A program made the position numbers and the translations under genes. From Pseudomonas sp. MWU15-20650 (GTDB lineage: Bacteria; Pseudomonadota; Gammaproteobacteria; Pseudomonadales; Pseudomonadaceae), in assembly GCF_023242475.1 (NCBI RefSeq), contig NZ_JALJFG010000025.1:27714-91713 (forward strand): a stretch of DNA of 64,000 nt, read 5' to 3'. The first letter of the stretch is position 1. Each line of letters starts with the position of its first letter. Below are positions 33,416 to 42,365 of this stretch, one piece after another. The notes beneath the pieces were generated by a model, which made no database searches, had not been told where the DNA came from, and saw only the letters and a list, made by a program, of their open reading frames with translations.

Positions 33416-34940
33416 GCCGGTAACCTTTGGCGAACGCGCTTTGCGCATTGAAGACGTGCTGGCCCTGGCCAACCGCCAGGTGCCCACGCAATTGCAGGGC
33501 GACGCCGACTACCGCCAGCGCATCGCCAAGGGCGCGCAGTTCCTCGACTCGTTGCTGGACAAGGAAGGCGTGATCTATGGCGTGACCACCGGCTACGGTG
33601 ACTCGTGCGTGGTGGCAGTGCCATTGCAGCACGTCGAGGCGTTGCCTCGCCATCTCTACACCTTTCACGGCTGCGGCCTGGGCAAGTTGCTGGATGCCCA
33701 GGCCACACGTGCGGTGCTGGCGGCGCGCTTGCAGTCACTGTGCCACGGTGTGTCCGGAGTGCGCGTGGAACTGCTGGAGCGCCTGCATGCGTTCCTCGAA
33801 CACGACGTGTTGCCGCTGATCCCTGAAGAAGGTTCGGTGGGCGCCAGCGGTGATTTGACACCCCTGTCCTACGTGGCCGCGACCTTGTCCGGTGAGCGCG
33901 ACGTGCTGTTCCGGGGCGAGCGGCGCCAGGCCGCCGACGTGCACCGCGAGCTGGGCTGGACGCCGCTGGTACTGCGCCCCAAGGAAGCCCTGGCCTTGAT
34001 GAACGGTACCGCTGTGATGACCGGCCTGGCCTGCCTGGCCTTCGCCCGCGCCGACTACCTGTTGCAACTGGCCACGCGCATCACTGCGCTGAACGTGGTG
34101 GCGCTGCAAGGCAACCCGGAACACTTCGACGAGCGCCTGTTCGCCGCCAAGCCGCACCCGGGGCAGATGCAAGTCGCCGCCTGGCTGCGCAAAGACCTGG
34201 CCATCGACGCCCCCACCGCGCCGCTGCACCGCCTGCAAGATCGCTACTCCCTGCGCTGTGCGCCGCACGTCCTCGGGGTGCTGGCCGACAGCCTGAACTG
34301 GCTGCGTTCGTTCATCGAGATCGAACTGAACAGCGCCAACGACAACCCGATCATCGACGCTGAAGAAGAACGCGTACTGCACGGCGGGCACTTCTATGGC
34401 GGGCATATCGCCTTTGCGATGGACAGCCTCAAGACCCTGGTCGCCAATGTCGCCGACCTGCTCGACCGCCAACTGGCGCTGCTGGTAGACGTGCGTTACA
34501 ACCACGGTCTGCCGAGCAACCTGTCCGGCGCCCCGGCTGACCGCGCCATGATCAACCATGGCTTCAAGGCCGTGCAGATCGGCACCAGTGCCTGGACCGC
34601 CGAAGCGCTGAAAAACACCATGCCGGCCAGCGTGTTCTCACGCTCCACCGAGTGCCATAACCAGGACAAAGTGAGCATGGGCACCATCGCCGCCCGCGAT
34701 GCGATCCGCGTGCTGGAGCTGACCGAACAGGTCGCCGCCGCCACCTTGCTTGCGGCCAATCAAGGCGTGTGGCTGCGCGCCCAAGCTGAGGATGCACGGC
34801 CGTTGCCGCCCGCCTTGGCCGCCATGCACGAAGCGCTCGGCAAGGACTTCCCACCGGTCATCGAAGACCGCGCCCTGGAGGGCGAACTGCGCCTGTGCCT
34901 CAAGCGTATCGCCGAGCAACACTGGAGGCTGCATGCGTAG
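33399..34940 (+). CDS. aromatic amino acid ammonia lyase (HAL/PAL/TAL family)
   Basis: MIO-dependent ammonia lyase of 513 aa. The ASG triad (A149-S150-G151, in GSVGASGDLTPLSYVAATL) forms the electrophilic cofactor. FNSANDNP-like NSANDNPI and YGVTTGYGDS are also present. It should deaminate phenylalanine or tyrosine to cinnamate or 4-coumarate, the starter for the polyene. The selectivity pair aligns as Phe-His (LYTFHGCGLG), unlike His-Leu of Rhodobacter TAL or Ser-His of histidine lyases, so the substrate cannot be assigned with certainty. It overlaps the acyltransferase by 17 bp and the thioesterase by 8 bp. Confidence 0.9.
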   Translation: MTTHLEPVTFGERALRIEDVLALANRQVPTQLQGDADYRQRIAKGAQFLDSLLDKEGVIYGVTTGYGDSCVVAVPLQHVEALPRHLYTFHGCGLGKLLDAQATRAVLAARLQSLCHGVSGVRVELLERLHAFLEHDVLPLIPEEGSVGASGDLTPLSYVAATLSGERDVLFRGERRQAADVHRELGWTPLVLRPKEALALMNGTAVMTGLACLAFARADYLLQLATRITALNVVALQGNPEHFDERLFAAKPHPGQMQVAAWLRKDLAIDAPTAPLHRLQDRYSLRCAPHVLGVLADSLNWLRSFIEIELNSANDNPIIDAEEERVLHGGHFYGGHIAFAMDSLKTLVANVADLLDRQLALLVDVRYNHGLPSNLSGAPADRAMINHGFKAVQIGTSAWTAEALKNTMPASVFSRSTECHNQDKVSMGTIAARDAIRVLELTEQVAAATLLAANQGVWLRAQAEDARPLPPALAAMHEALGKDFPPVIEDRALEGELRLCLKRIAEQHWRLHA

Positions 34941-35358
34941 CCCGGGCGTATTGCACTGCGACACTGAAATCCTCGTACCGTTTTTCGATATCGACACCAT
35001 GAATGTGGTGTGGCACGGCCATTACGTAAAGTACCTGGAAGTCGCGCGCTGCGCCTTGCTGGACAAGATCGGCCATAACTATACGGCGATGCTGGAATCG
35101 GGTTACGCCTGGCCGGTGATCGATCTGCAACTACGCTACGTGCGCGGCGCTACCTTTGGCCAGACGCTCAATGTGCGCGCCAGCCTGGTGGAGTGGGAGA
35201 ACCGTTTGAAGGTGAACTACCTGATTACCGACCTCGCCAGCGGCGAACGCCTGACCCGCGCCAGCACCGTGCAAGTGGCCGTAGAAATCGCCAGCCGCGA
35301 GATGCAGCTGGCCTCCCCCGCAGTCTTCACCAACGCAGTAGAAAGGGCCTTGAAATGA
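34933..35358 (+). CDS. acyl-CoA/ACP thioesterase (4HBT, YbgC-like)
   Basis: Hotdog thioesterase of 141 aa with the YbgC/4HBT signature FFDIDTMNVVWHGHYVKYLE (D19/D21, H28, Y31). In APE pathways a thioesterase of this type (ApeK position) is thought to release stalled or finished chains from ACP. The start ATG at 34933 lies inside the 3' end of the lyase gene (8-bp overlap). A far upstream in-frame start at 34750 would lie entirely inside the lyase and is rejected. Its stop overlaps the LolA-like gene by 4 bp. Confidence 0.87.
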   Translation: MRSPGVLHCDTEILVPFFDIDTMNVVWHGHYVKYLEVARCALLDKIGHNYTAMLESGYAWPVIDLQLRYVRGATFGQTLNVRASLVEWENRLKVNYLITDLASGERLTRASTVQVAVEIASREMQLASPAVFTNAVERALK

Positions 35359-35951
35359 GATCCAATGTGGGAGCGTTCGTACTGATGTTGAGCGTTTCAG
35401 GCCTGGCCAACGCCTTCGACCTGCAGCAACTCAGCGACCAACTGGCCAAACCCGCCGTCATCCACGGCAACTTCACCCAGGAAAAACACCTGCGCGCCCT
35501 GCCGCAACCACTGGTCAGCAAGGGCACCTTCGTCCTCGCCAAGGACCACGGCCTGCTGTGGCTGCTGAAAACCCCGCTGCAACAGGACTACCGTATCAGC
35601 GCCCAAGGCATCGCCCGGCGTGACGCCAACGGCTGGCAGTTGCTGCCGAACAAGAGTGCCGGGGCCGAACAAAACCGTCTGTTCCTTGCGGTGCTCCAAG
35701 GCGACAGCAGCGGCCTGCAGCGCGACTTTGAATTGCAACTGCAAGGCGAAGCCAAGCAATGGAAGCTGACGCTGATCCCACGCTCATTGCTGCTCAAACA
35801 AGTTTTCATCCAGATCAATATCGACGGCGGCGATTTGGTGCAAACCATCCAGCTACTGGAGACCCAAGGCGACAGCACCGTGCTGCGCATGCAGGACAGC
35901 ACGGCTGGCCAACCCTTGAGCGATGCGGAGCAACATGACTTTGCCCAGTGA
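35355..35951 (+). CDS. LolA-like periplasmic lipoprotein carrier of the APE cluster
   Basis: Periplasmic protein of 198 aa with a signal peptide (about 1-19, VGAFVLMLSVSGLANA) followed by a LolA-like half-barrel (GNFTQEKHLRALPQPLVSKGTF). This family carries hydrophobic lipid moieties across the periplasm. In APE clusters it is expected to accept the lipid-linked polyene from the exporter and deliver it to the outer membrane. Start ATG at 35355 overlaps the thioesterase stop (ATGA). Its 3' end overlaps the MMPL exporter start by 17 bp, consistent with the two proteins working together. Confidence 0.87.
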   Translation: MRSNVGAFVLMLSVSGLANAFDLQQLSDQLAKPAVIHGNFTQEKHLRALPQPLVSKGTFVLAKDHGLLWLLKTPLQQDYRISAQGIARRDANGWQLLPNKSAGAEQNRLFLAVLQGDSSGLQRDFELQLQGEAKQWKLTLIPRSLLLKQVFIQINIDGGDLVQTIQLLETQGDSTVLRMQDSTAGQPLSDAEQHDFAQ

Positions 35952-38253
35952 GCGCTGGCTGCCGCGGCTGTTCCTGACCCTGCTGGTGGCCGTACTGGCC
36001 CTGGCCGGCTGGCAGTGGCGCCACGGCGCGCCGCTGTCGGCCAACCTGATGGAGCTGGTGCCGGGCAACACGCCGGATGCCCTGGAGCTGCAAGCCGAAC
36101 AGCGCATGCAGGAGCCGTTGAACCGCGAAATGCTGGTGCTGGTGGGCCACGCCGATCGGCAAACAGCCGTGGCCGTAGCCCAACAACTGGGTGAGCGCTG
36201 GCAGGCCAGCGGCCTGTTTGAAAAAGTGCAGTGGAACCTGCAAGCCGACTTGCCGGCGTTGCGCGAGCAGTTACTGCGCGGGCGCCTGGCGATGCTCTCG
36301 GCCAAAGACCGAGAACAATTGATCGAGCACCCCGACGCCTTCATTCAGCAACGGGTACAAGCACTGTTCGACCCCTTTACCGGCTTCAGCCTGGTACCCA
36401 GCCAGGACGACTGGCTCGGCCTGACAGGGCGCATCCAGAACAGCCAGCCACAACACGGCTCGGTGCAACTGGATATCGGCAGCGGCGCATTGATTGCCGA
36501 TGCCGACGGCAAAAGCTGGGTGCTGCTGCGCGCGCGCACCACCGGCAATGCCTTCGATATGAAACTGCCGGTGCAAGTGGCGGATTTACTCCAGGCCAGC
36601 CGCCTGCAAGCCGGCGAGCAAGGCGCACAAATGCTCGCCGCCAGCGGCCTGCTCTATGCGGCCAATGGTCAGCAACAGGCTACCCGGGAAGTCACCTGGG
36701 TCGGTGGCGGCGCGACCCTTGGCATTCTGCTGTTGTTGCTGCTGGCGTTCCGCCGCTGGCGAGTCTTGTTGGCGTTTGTGCCGGTGCTGGTGGGCATGCT
36801 GTTTGGCGCAGTGGCTTGTGTGGCGCTGTTCGGCCATATGCATGTGATGACCTTGGTGCTGGGTTCCAGCCTGATTGGCGTGGCGGTGGATTACCCGCTG
36901 CATTACCTGTCCAAAAGCTGGAGCATGCAGCCGTGGTGCAGTTGGCCTGCCTTGCGCGTGACCCTGCCGGGGCTGAGCCTGAGCCTGGCCACCAGCTGCA
37001 TCGGCTACCTCGCGCTGGCCTGGACACCGTTCCCGGCGCTGACGCAAATCGCGGTGTTCTCTGCCGCGGGTTTAGTCGGTGCCTACTTGTCGGCCGTATG
37101 CCTGTTGCCGGCGTTGCTCAAGGGCGTCGAACTGCGCCCGGCGCAGTGGCCGCTGCGCATCGCCGAAGGGCTGTGGCGGTTGCGGACCGCCCTGCTCCAG
37201 CGTGTGCCGAGTCCGGTGTTGCTGGCGGTGGTGCTGCTGTTTTGCGCCGGTGGCTTGTGGCACTTGAACAGCAAAAACGATATACGCCAGTGGATCGGCG
37301 CGCCGCCGCACTTGCTGCAAGAAGCCCAGGCCGTCGCGCGCATCACCGGGTTCCAGCCCACCAGTCAATTCTTCCTGGTACGCGCCGCCACTGAGCAGCA
37401 ATTGCTGGAGCGGCAGGCCGCGCTGGGCCAGCGCCTTGATCAACTGGTGAAGACGAACAAGCTCCAGGGTTACCTGGCGCTCAATCAACTGGTGAACTTG
37501 CCCGCCGAGCAGCAACAAGTGCGTGATGCATTGAACCGCCTGGCACAACACTGGCAGCCGCTGCTGGACCTCGGCGTACCCGCCAGCGCCCTGCAGGCCG
37601 AAGTGGCCCAGTTGCAGGCGCTGCCCACCGAAGACATCGACACCGCGCTGAAAGGCCCGCTGGCCGAGCCGTGGCGCTCGCTGTGGCTAGGTCCGGTCGA
37701 GGGCGGCGTGGCGGCCATGGTCAGCCTGCAAGGCTTGAACAACCCGGCGTTGCTACAGGCGCAGGCGTTGGACTTGCCCGGTGTGCAGTTGGTGGACCGC
37801 CTGGGTGACTTGAACCGCGTGTTTGCCAACACGCAAATCAGCGCCGCTGAGTTGAAGCTGATGTCTTGCGTGCTGATCGTGCTGCTGCTGATCGTGCCCT
37901 TCGGTTTCGGCGGTGCCTTGCGCATCGTCGCCCTGCCGCTGCTGGCCGCGTTGTGCAGCCTGGCCAGCCTGGGTTGGCTGGGCCAGCCGCTGACGCTGTT
38001 CAGCCTGTTCGGCCTGCTGCTGGTCACGGCCATCAGTGTTGACTACGCGATCCTGATGCGCGAACAGATCGGCGGCGCCGCCGTGAGCCTTTTGGGTACG
38101 CTGCTGGCTGCGTTGACGACCTGGTTGTCGTTCGGCCTGCTGGCGGTGTCGAGCACGCCGGCCGTGAGTAATTTCGGCCTGTCGGTCAGCCTGGGCCTGG
38201 CGTTCAGCTTTATGCTGGCGCCTTGGGCCGGGCAGCAGAAACACGCCTTATGA
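35935..38253 (+). CDS. MMPL/RND-family exporter of the APE cluster
   Basis: Inner-membrane RND-type transporter of 772 aa with two repeats of one helix, a large periplasmic loop and five helices (helices near 10-30, 255-400, 425-445 and 640-760). Sequences GSSLIGVAVDYPLHYLSKSW and VTAISVDYAILMREQ are the conserved D-containing proton-relay helices of MMPL proteins. It should extract the finished lipid from the inner membrane and pass it to the LolA-like partner. The ATG at 35935 is preceded by GCGGAG and preferred over the in-frame ATG at 35923. Confidence 0.9.
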   Translation: MTLPSERWLPRLFLTLLVAVLALAGWQWRHGAPLSANLMELVPGNTPDALELQAEQRMQEPLNREMLVLVGHADRQTAVAVAQQLGERWQASGLFEKVQWNLQADLPALREQLLRGRLAMLSAKDREQLIEHPDAFIQQRVQALFDPFTGFSLVPSQDDWLGLTGRIQNSQPQHGSVQLDIGSGALIADADGKSWVLLRARTTGNAFDMKLPVQVADLLQASRLQAGEQGAQMLAASGLLYAANGQQQATREVTWVGGGATLGILLLLLLAFRRWRVLLAFVPVLVGMLFGAVACVALFGHMHVMTLVLGSSLIGVAVDYPLHYLSKSWSMQPWCSWPALRVTLPGLSLSLATSCIGYLALAWTPFPALTQIAVFSAAGLVGAYLSAVCLLPALLKGVELRPAQWPLRIAEGLWRLRTALLQRVPSPVLLAVVLLFCAGGLWHLNSKNDIRQWIGAPPHLLQEAQAVARITGFQPTSQFFLVRAATEQQLLERQAALGQRLDQLVKTNKLQGYLALNQLVNLPAEQQQVRDALNRLAQHWQPLLDLGVPASALQAEVAQLQALPTEDIDTALKGPLAEPWRSLWLGPVEGGVAAMVSLQGLNNPALLQAQALDLPGVQLVDRLGDLNRVFANTQISAAELKLMSCVLIVLLLIVPFGFGGALRIVALPLLAALCSLASLGWLGQPLTLFSLFGLLLVTAISVDYAILMREQIGGAAVSLLGTLLAALTTWLSFGLLAVSSTPAVSNFGLSVSLGLAFSFMLAPWAGQQKHAL

Positions 38254-38286
38254 ATGTGATTATCGCCAATGTGGCAAGGAGCCCTC

Positions 38287-39534
38287 GTGCCCATAGTTGA
38301 AATGGAACGTCGCCAGGTGGTGGTGATCGGTGCCGGGCCCTCCGGTGCTATCGCGGCCGCGCTGTTAAAGCGCAAAGGGCATGATGTATTGATTATCGAG
38401 CGCCAGCATTTCCCACGCTTCTCGATTGGCGAAAGCCTGCTGTCGCACTGCATCGACTTTATCGAAGAAGCCGGCATGCTCGACGCCGTGCAGGCTGCCG
38501 GTTTCCAGGTAAAAACAGGTGCTGCGTTCGCCTGGGGCGAGCGCTACAGCGCGTTTGATTTCAGCGACACCTTCAGCAACGGCCAACCGACCACCTTCCA
38601 GGTGCAACGCGGTGAGTTCGACAAGTTGCTCGCCGATCAGGCCGCCAAGCAAGGCGTGGACATCCGCTACGGCGAAACCGTCATCGGCGTGGATTTTTCC
38701 GGTGAGTGTCGCTACCTGCACGTGCGCCGTGAGAATGGCAGCGAATACCACCTCAAGGCCAAGTTCGTGCTCGACGCCAGTGGCTACGGCCGTGTGCTGC
38801 CGCGCCTGCTGGACCTTGAGGCACCCTCGAACTTCCCGGTGCGCCAGGCCGTGTTTACCCACGTCGAAGACCGCATCGAACACCCAGGCTTCGACCGCAC
38901 CAAGATCCTGGTGACCACCCATCCCACCCAGCGCGATATCTGGTTCTGGACCATCCCGTTCAGCAACGGCCGTTGCTCGGTGGGTGTGGTCGCGGCCAAG
39001 GCGCATTTCGACGGACGCGACAGCGACCTCGATGCCTGCCTGCGCGGTTTCATCGACGAAACCCCAAGCCTGTCCGGCGTGCTGAAAAACGCCGTGTGGG
39101 ATACGCCCGCACGCACCATCGGCGGTTATTCGGCCAACGTCAAAACCCTGCACGGCCCGGGTTTTGCGTTGCTGGGCAACGCGGCGGAATTCCTCGACCC
39201 GGTATTTTCATCGGGCGTGACCATCGCCATGCGTTCGGCGAGCATGGCGGCCGGCGTGCTGCATCGCCAGCTCAAGGGCGAGACCGTGGATTGGCAAGCC
39301 GAGTTTGCCGACCCCTTGAAGCGCGGTGTCGACACCTTCCGCTGCTACGTCGAAGGCTGGTACGCGGGCACGTTCCAGGATGTGATTTTCCACCCTGGCA
39401 GCTCGCCGGAGATTCGCCGGATGATCAGCGCGATCCTCGCCGGCTACGCCTGGGATGAACGCAACCCCTTTGTCAGCGAGCCCAAGCGACGGTTGCGGAT
39501 GTTGTCGGAAATTTGTGCGAGTGAAACGGCATGA
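38287..39534 (+). CDS. flavin-dependent halogenase-like oxidoreductase
   Basis: FAD-binding enzyme of 415 aa. The N-terminal Rossmann motif is VVVIGAGPSGAIAAALLKRK, and RFSIGESLL follows. K76 in GFQVKTGAAFAWG lies where phenolic flavin halogenases keep their catalytic lysine, and DIWFWTIP supplies WxWxIP, a halogenase-associated motif. It could therefore halogenate the aryl head, or act as another FAD oxidoreductase; brominated or chlorinated aryl polyenes are known from Xanthomonas and flexirubin producers. The GTG at 38287 was chosen because AAGGAG (38276-38281) is ideally spaced; ATGs at 38269 and 38302 are alternatives. Confidence 0.75.
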   Translation: MPIVEMERRQVVVIGAGPSGAIAAALLKRKGHDVLIIERQHFPRFSIGESLLSHCIDFIEEAGMLDAVQAAGFQVKTGAAFAWGERYSAFDFSDTFSNGQPTTFQVQRGEFDKLLADQAAKQGVDIRYGETVIGVDFSGECRYLHVRRENGSEYHLKAKFVLDASGYGRVLPRLLDLEAPSNFPVRQAVFTHVEDRIEHPGFDRTKILVTTHPTQRDIWFWTIPFSNGRCSVGVVAAKAHFDGRDSDLDACLRGFIDETPSLSGVLKNAVWDTPARTIGGYSANVKTLHGPGFALLGNAAEFLDPVFSSGVTIAMRSASMAAGVLHRQLKGETVDWQAEFADPLKRGVDTFRCYVEGWYAGTFQDVIFHPGSSPEIRRMISAILAGYAWDERNPFVSEPKRRLRMLSEICASETA

Positions 39535-40265
39535 CTAGCCAATACCTCAGTAAAAACTACGTCGAAGAAACCCGATTCGGCTTCTGGTTCCTGCGCAGCC
39601 ACACCTGGCAGCACCACGTGTTGCGCGTGGCAATCAACGACCTGCGCGGCCTGTTCACTGCGCCATTGCCGCAGGCACCGGTGTTGCTGGACGCCGGTTG
39701 CGGCCAGGGCAAGTCCTTCAAGCTGCTGCAACAGGCGTTCGCGCCCTCACGCTTGATCGGCCTGGATGCCGACCCGCACAGTTTGGCGCTGAGCCGCGAA
39801 GAAGCCGAGCGCCAGGGCCTGGCCGTCGAGTTGATCGGCAGCGACTGCGCCACCCTTGACGTGCCGGACGCCAGCGTCGATATCCTGTTCTGCCACCAGA
39901 CCTTTCACCATCTGGTCGAACAGCACCGTGCGCTCACGGAGTTTTACCGAGTGCTCAAGCCTGGCGGCTACTTGCTGTTTGCCGAATCCACCGAAGCCTA
40001 TATCGACACCTGGGTGATTCGCTGGCTGTTCCGCCACCCGATGCACGTGCAGAAAAGCGCTGACCAATACCTGGAGATGCTGAGCGAGCAGGGCTTTGAG
40101 TTCGGCCCGCAGAACGTCTCGTATCCGTATTTGTGGTGGAGCCGTTCCAGCGACTTCGGCTTGCTGGAACGCTGGGGCCTGCGCAAGGCGCCGCCGGTGG
40201 GCCAGCGCGAGGAAACCCTGGTCAATTGCGTGGCACGTAAACCTCTGGCGAGCACCGACACATGA
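39531..40265 (+). CDS. SAM-dependent methyltransferase of the APE cluster
   Basis: Class I methyltransferase of 244 aa with SAM motif I VLLDAGCGQGKSF (about 51-63), an acidic residue ending strand 2 (IGLDADPH) and motif FRVLKPGGYLLFAES (written with Y before R: FYRVLKPGG). It should methylate the aryl ring or its hydroxyl, as the APE of E. coli-type producers carries methyl groups. Start ATG at 39531 overlaps the oxidoreductase stop by 4 bp, and the end overlaps the lipoprotein gene by 4 bp. Confidence 0.85.
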   Translation: MTSQYLSKNYVEETRFGFWFLRSHTWQHHVLRVAINDLRGLFTAPLPQAPVLLDAGCGQGKSFKLLQQAFAPSRLIGLDADPHSLALSREEAERQGLAVELIGSDCATLDVPDASVDILFCHQTFHHLVEQHRALTEFYRVLKPGGYLLFAESTEAYIDTWVIRWLFRHPMHVQKSADQYLEMLSEQGFEFGPQNVSYPYLWWSRSSDFGLLERWGLRKAPPVGQREETLVNCVARKPLASTDT

Positions 40266-40744
40266 TCCGCCTATTACTGATCAGTTGCCTGCTGCTGCTG
40301 AGCGCCTGCGCCAGCCAGCCCCCCTTGCCGGAGAAAACCCCGGCCCTCGTCCTGCCGATGCAACTGCATGTACAGCGCCTGGCGGACGGCCAGAGCCAGG
40401 ACTGGCTGCTGGTGATCCAGCGCGAAGGCCGCGCCATTCGCTGGTCGATGATGGACCTGCTGGGCATTCCCCAGGCTCGGCAAAAACTGGTCGACGGTGC
40501 ATGGCAGGCCGACGGCTTGCTGCCGCCTAACCCCCAGGCGCGCGAGCTGTTTGCCGCGCTGCTGTTTGCCCTGACCTCGGCGGATGACGTGCGCGCGCTT
40601 TACCCGAGTGCCCAGGCGATGGACCTCACGCGCACGCTGCCGGGCCATTGGCAGATCGTGTATCAGTCCTCAGAAGTCTTCCGCGTGAACATGACGGGGC
40701 AAGCCTTGAGTTATCGCATCAGCCCGCTGGGTATCGGCCGATGA
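40262..40744 (+). CDS. DUF3261 lipoprotein of the APE cluster
   Basis: Predicted lipoprotein of 160 aa with signal peptide MIRLLLISCLLLLSACASQ; the lipobox LSAC gives lipidation at C17. The mature part (LVLPMQLHVQRLADGQSQDWLLVIQREG) matches DUF3261 proteins found in APE clusters. The absence of Asp after the lipid cysteine (Ala at +2) suggests outer-membrane sorting. A role in placing the polyene in the outer membrane is inferred from context only. ATG at 40262 and stop at 40744 both overlap neighbours by 4 bp. Confidence 0.82.
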   Translation: MIRLLLISCLLLLSACASQPPLPEKTPALVLPMQLHVQRLADGQSQDWLLVIQREGRAIRWSMMDLLGIPQARQKLVDGAWQADGLLPPNPQARELFAALLFALTSADDVRALYPSAQAMDLTRTLPGHWQIVYQSSEVFRVNMTGQALSYRISPLGIGR

Positions 40745-41907
40745 CGGCTTACCTCAATGCCCTGGGCGTCATTTGCGCCCTCGGGCGGGGCCAGGCCGAC
40801 GTCAGCCGCAGCTTGTTCGCCGGCGACTGCACCGGTATGCGCGCCGAAAGCGGTTGGGTGCCCGAACGCGTGCTGCCGGTAGCGGGCGTGCACGGCGAGC
40901 TGGCGCGCCTGCCGGTGGAACTGGGTCGGCAGAGCAGCCGCAATAACCAGTTGCTGCTCGAAGCGGCCTTGCAGATCGAAGACGACCTGCGCCAGGCCAT
41001 CCAGACCTATGGCGCCGCACGGGTCGGCATTGTGCTCGGCACGAGTACCTCGGGCATCGACGAAGCCAGTCGCGGTATTGCCCAATATCTGCGCGACCAG
41101 CAGTTCCCCGACGGCTACGACTACCAGCAACAGGAACTCAGCGCCCCGGCGAATTTCCTCGCCGACTGGCTGCAAGTGAGTGGCCCGGCCTATGTGATTT
41201 CCACCGCCTGTACGTCCAGCGCCCGCGCATTGATGAGCGCCCAGCGCCTGCTCGACCTGGGCGTGTGCGACGCGGTGGTCTGCGGTGGCGTGGACAGCTT
41301 GTGCAAGCTGACGCTTAATGGCTTTACCTCGCTGGAAGCCGTCTCCAGTGAGCGCTGCAATCCGTTTTCGGTGAACCGCGACGGCATCAATATCGGCGAA
41401 GCGGCGGTACTGTTCTTGATGACTAACGCGCCGGCGCCGGTTGCCTTGCTGGGCAGCGGCGCCAGCTGCGACGCACACCATATCTCTGCGCCCGAACCCA
41501 CCGGCAAAGGCGCCTTGCAAGCGATGCGCAAGGCCCTGGCCAGCGCCGGCTTGGCGCCCGAGCAGATCGGTTATCTGAACCTGCACGGCACCGCCACCCA
41601 GCACAACGACGCCATGGAAAGCCTTGCGGTCGCCAGCCTGTTTCCCAGTGGCGTGGCGTGTTCGTCGACCAAACCCATGAGCGGCCACACCCTCGGTGCT
41701 GCCGGCGCCTTGGAAGCGGCGTTCTGCTGGCTAAGCCTGGCCCACGACCGTGTGCCACCCCATGTGTGGGACGGCCACGCGGACCCCGCGCTGCCCCCTT
41801 TGCAGTGGGCGCGCACTGGCGACACCTTGAGAAAACGCTACCTGATGAGCAACTCGTTTGCCTTCGGCGGCAATAACGTCAGCCTGATTCTCGGAGAGGC
41901 CCCATGA
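40741..41907 (+). CDS. apeO: beta-ketoacyl-ACP synthase ApeO
   Basis: Ketosynthase of 388 aa with the full Cys-His-His set: C157 in STACTSSARA, NLHGTATQHND and SGHTLGAAGALEA. It should be the elongating ketosynthase that condenses malonyl-ACP onto the aryl chain, working as a heterodimer with the truncated chain length factor ApeC encoded at the start of the cluster. The start ATG at 40741 overlaps the DUF3261 stop (ATGA); an in-frame GTG-type start at 40648 lies inside that gene and is rejected. It ends with a 4-bp overlap with apeP. Confidence 0.92.
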   Translation: MTAYLNALGVICALGRGQADVSRSLFAGDCTGMRAESGWVPERVLPVAGVHGELARLPVELGRQSSRNNQLLLEAALQIEDDLRQAIQTYGAARVGIVLGTSTSGIDEASRGIAQYLRDQQFPDGYDYQQQELSAPANFLADWLQVSGPAYVISTACTSSARALMSAQRLLDLGVCDAVVCGGVDSLCKLTLNGFTSLEAVSSERCNPFSVNRDGINIGEAAVLFLMTNAPAPVALLGSGASCDAHHISAPEPTGKGALQAMRKALASAGLAPEQIGYLNLHGTATQHNDAMESLAVASLFPSGVACSSTKPMSGHTLGAAGALEAAFCWLSLAHDRVPPHVWDGHADPALPPLQWARTGDTLRKRYLMSNSFAFGGNNVSLILGEAP

Positions 41908-42365
41908 TCGATTGGCCACTCGCCGAACTGCTGCCCCATGCGGGCGACATGATCCTGATCGACCAGGTGTTGTCGTTCGATGAGGAGCAGGTCCGCACCC
42001 GCGTCACCGTCAAGCCCGGTGGCCTGTTCAACCGCCCTGACGGCAGCTTGCCGGCGTGGGTCGGCATCGAGTTGATGGCGCAAAGCGTCGCGGCCTATGC
42101 CGGTTGCCGCGCGCGCCAGCAAGGCCAGCCGGTGGCACTGGGCTTCTTGCTCGGCACCCGTAAATTCGAGTGCAACGTGGAGCACTTCCCGGCAGGTGTC
42201 GAGTTGAATATCCACGGCCTGCGCTCCCTGGAAGACGACAACGGCATGGGTGTGTTCGAATGCCACCTCACCGGCGACGGTATCCAGGCCAGCGCCCGCT
42301 TGAACGTATTTCGACCGCCCCAGGCGGCCAACTATTTAGATGAATCGAAGGACACAACGTCATGA
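41904..42365 (+). CDS. apeP: 3-hydroxyacyl-ACP dehydratase ApeP
   Basis: Single-hotdog dehydratase of 153 aa. LLPHAGDMILID carries the catalytic histidine (H12) and AWVGIELMAQSVAAYAG the acidic residue in the long helix, as in FabZ-like enzymes. It should dehydrate the 3-hydroxyacyl-ACP made by ApeQ and so generate each conjugated double bond. It is one of two dehydratases in the cluster, with the domain at the end of ApeHI. It overlaps both neighbours by 4 bp. Confidence 0.9.
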   Translation: MIDWPLAELLPHAGDMILIDQVLSFDEEQVRTRVTVKPGGLFNRPDGSLPAWVGIELMAQSVAAYAGCRARQQGQPVALGFLLGTRKFECNVEHFPAGVELNIHGLRSLEDDNGMGVFECHLTGDGIQASARLNVFRPPQAANYLDESKDTTS

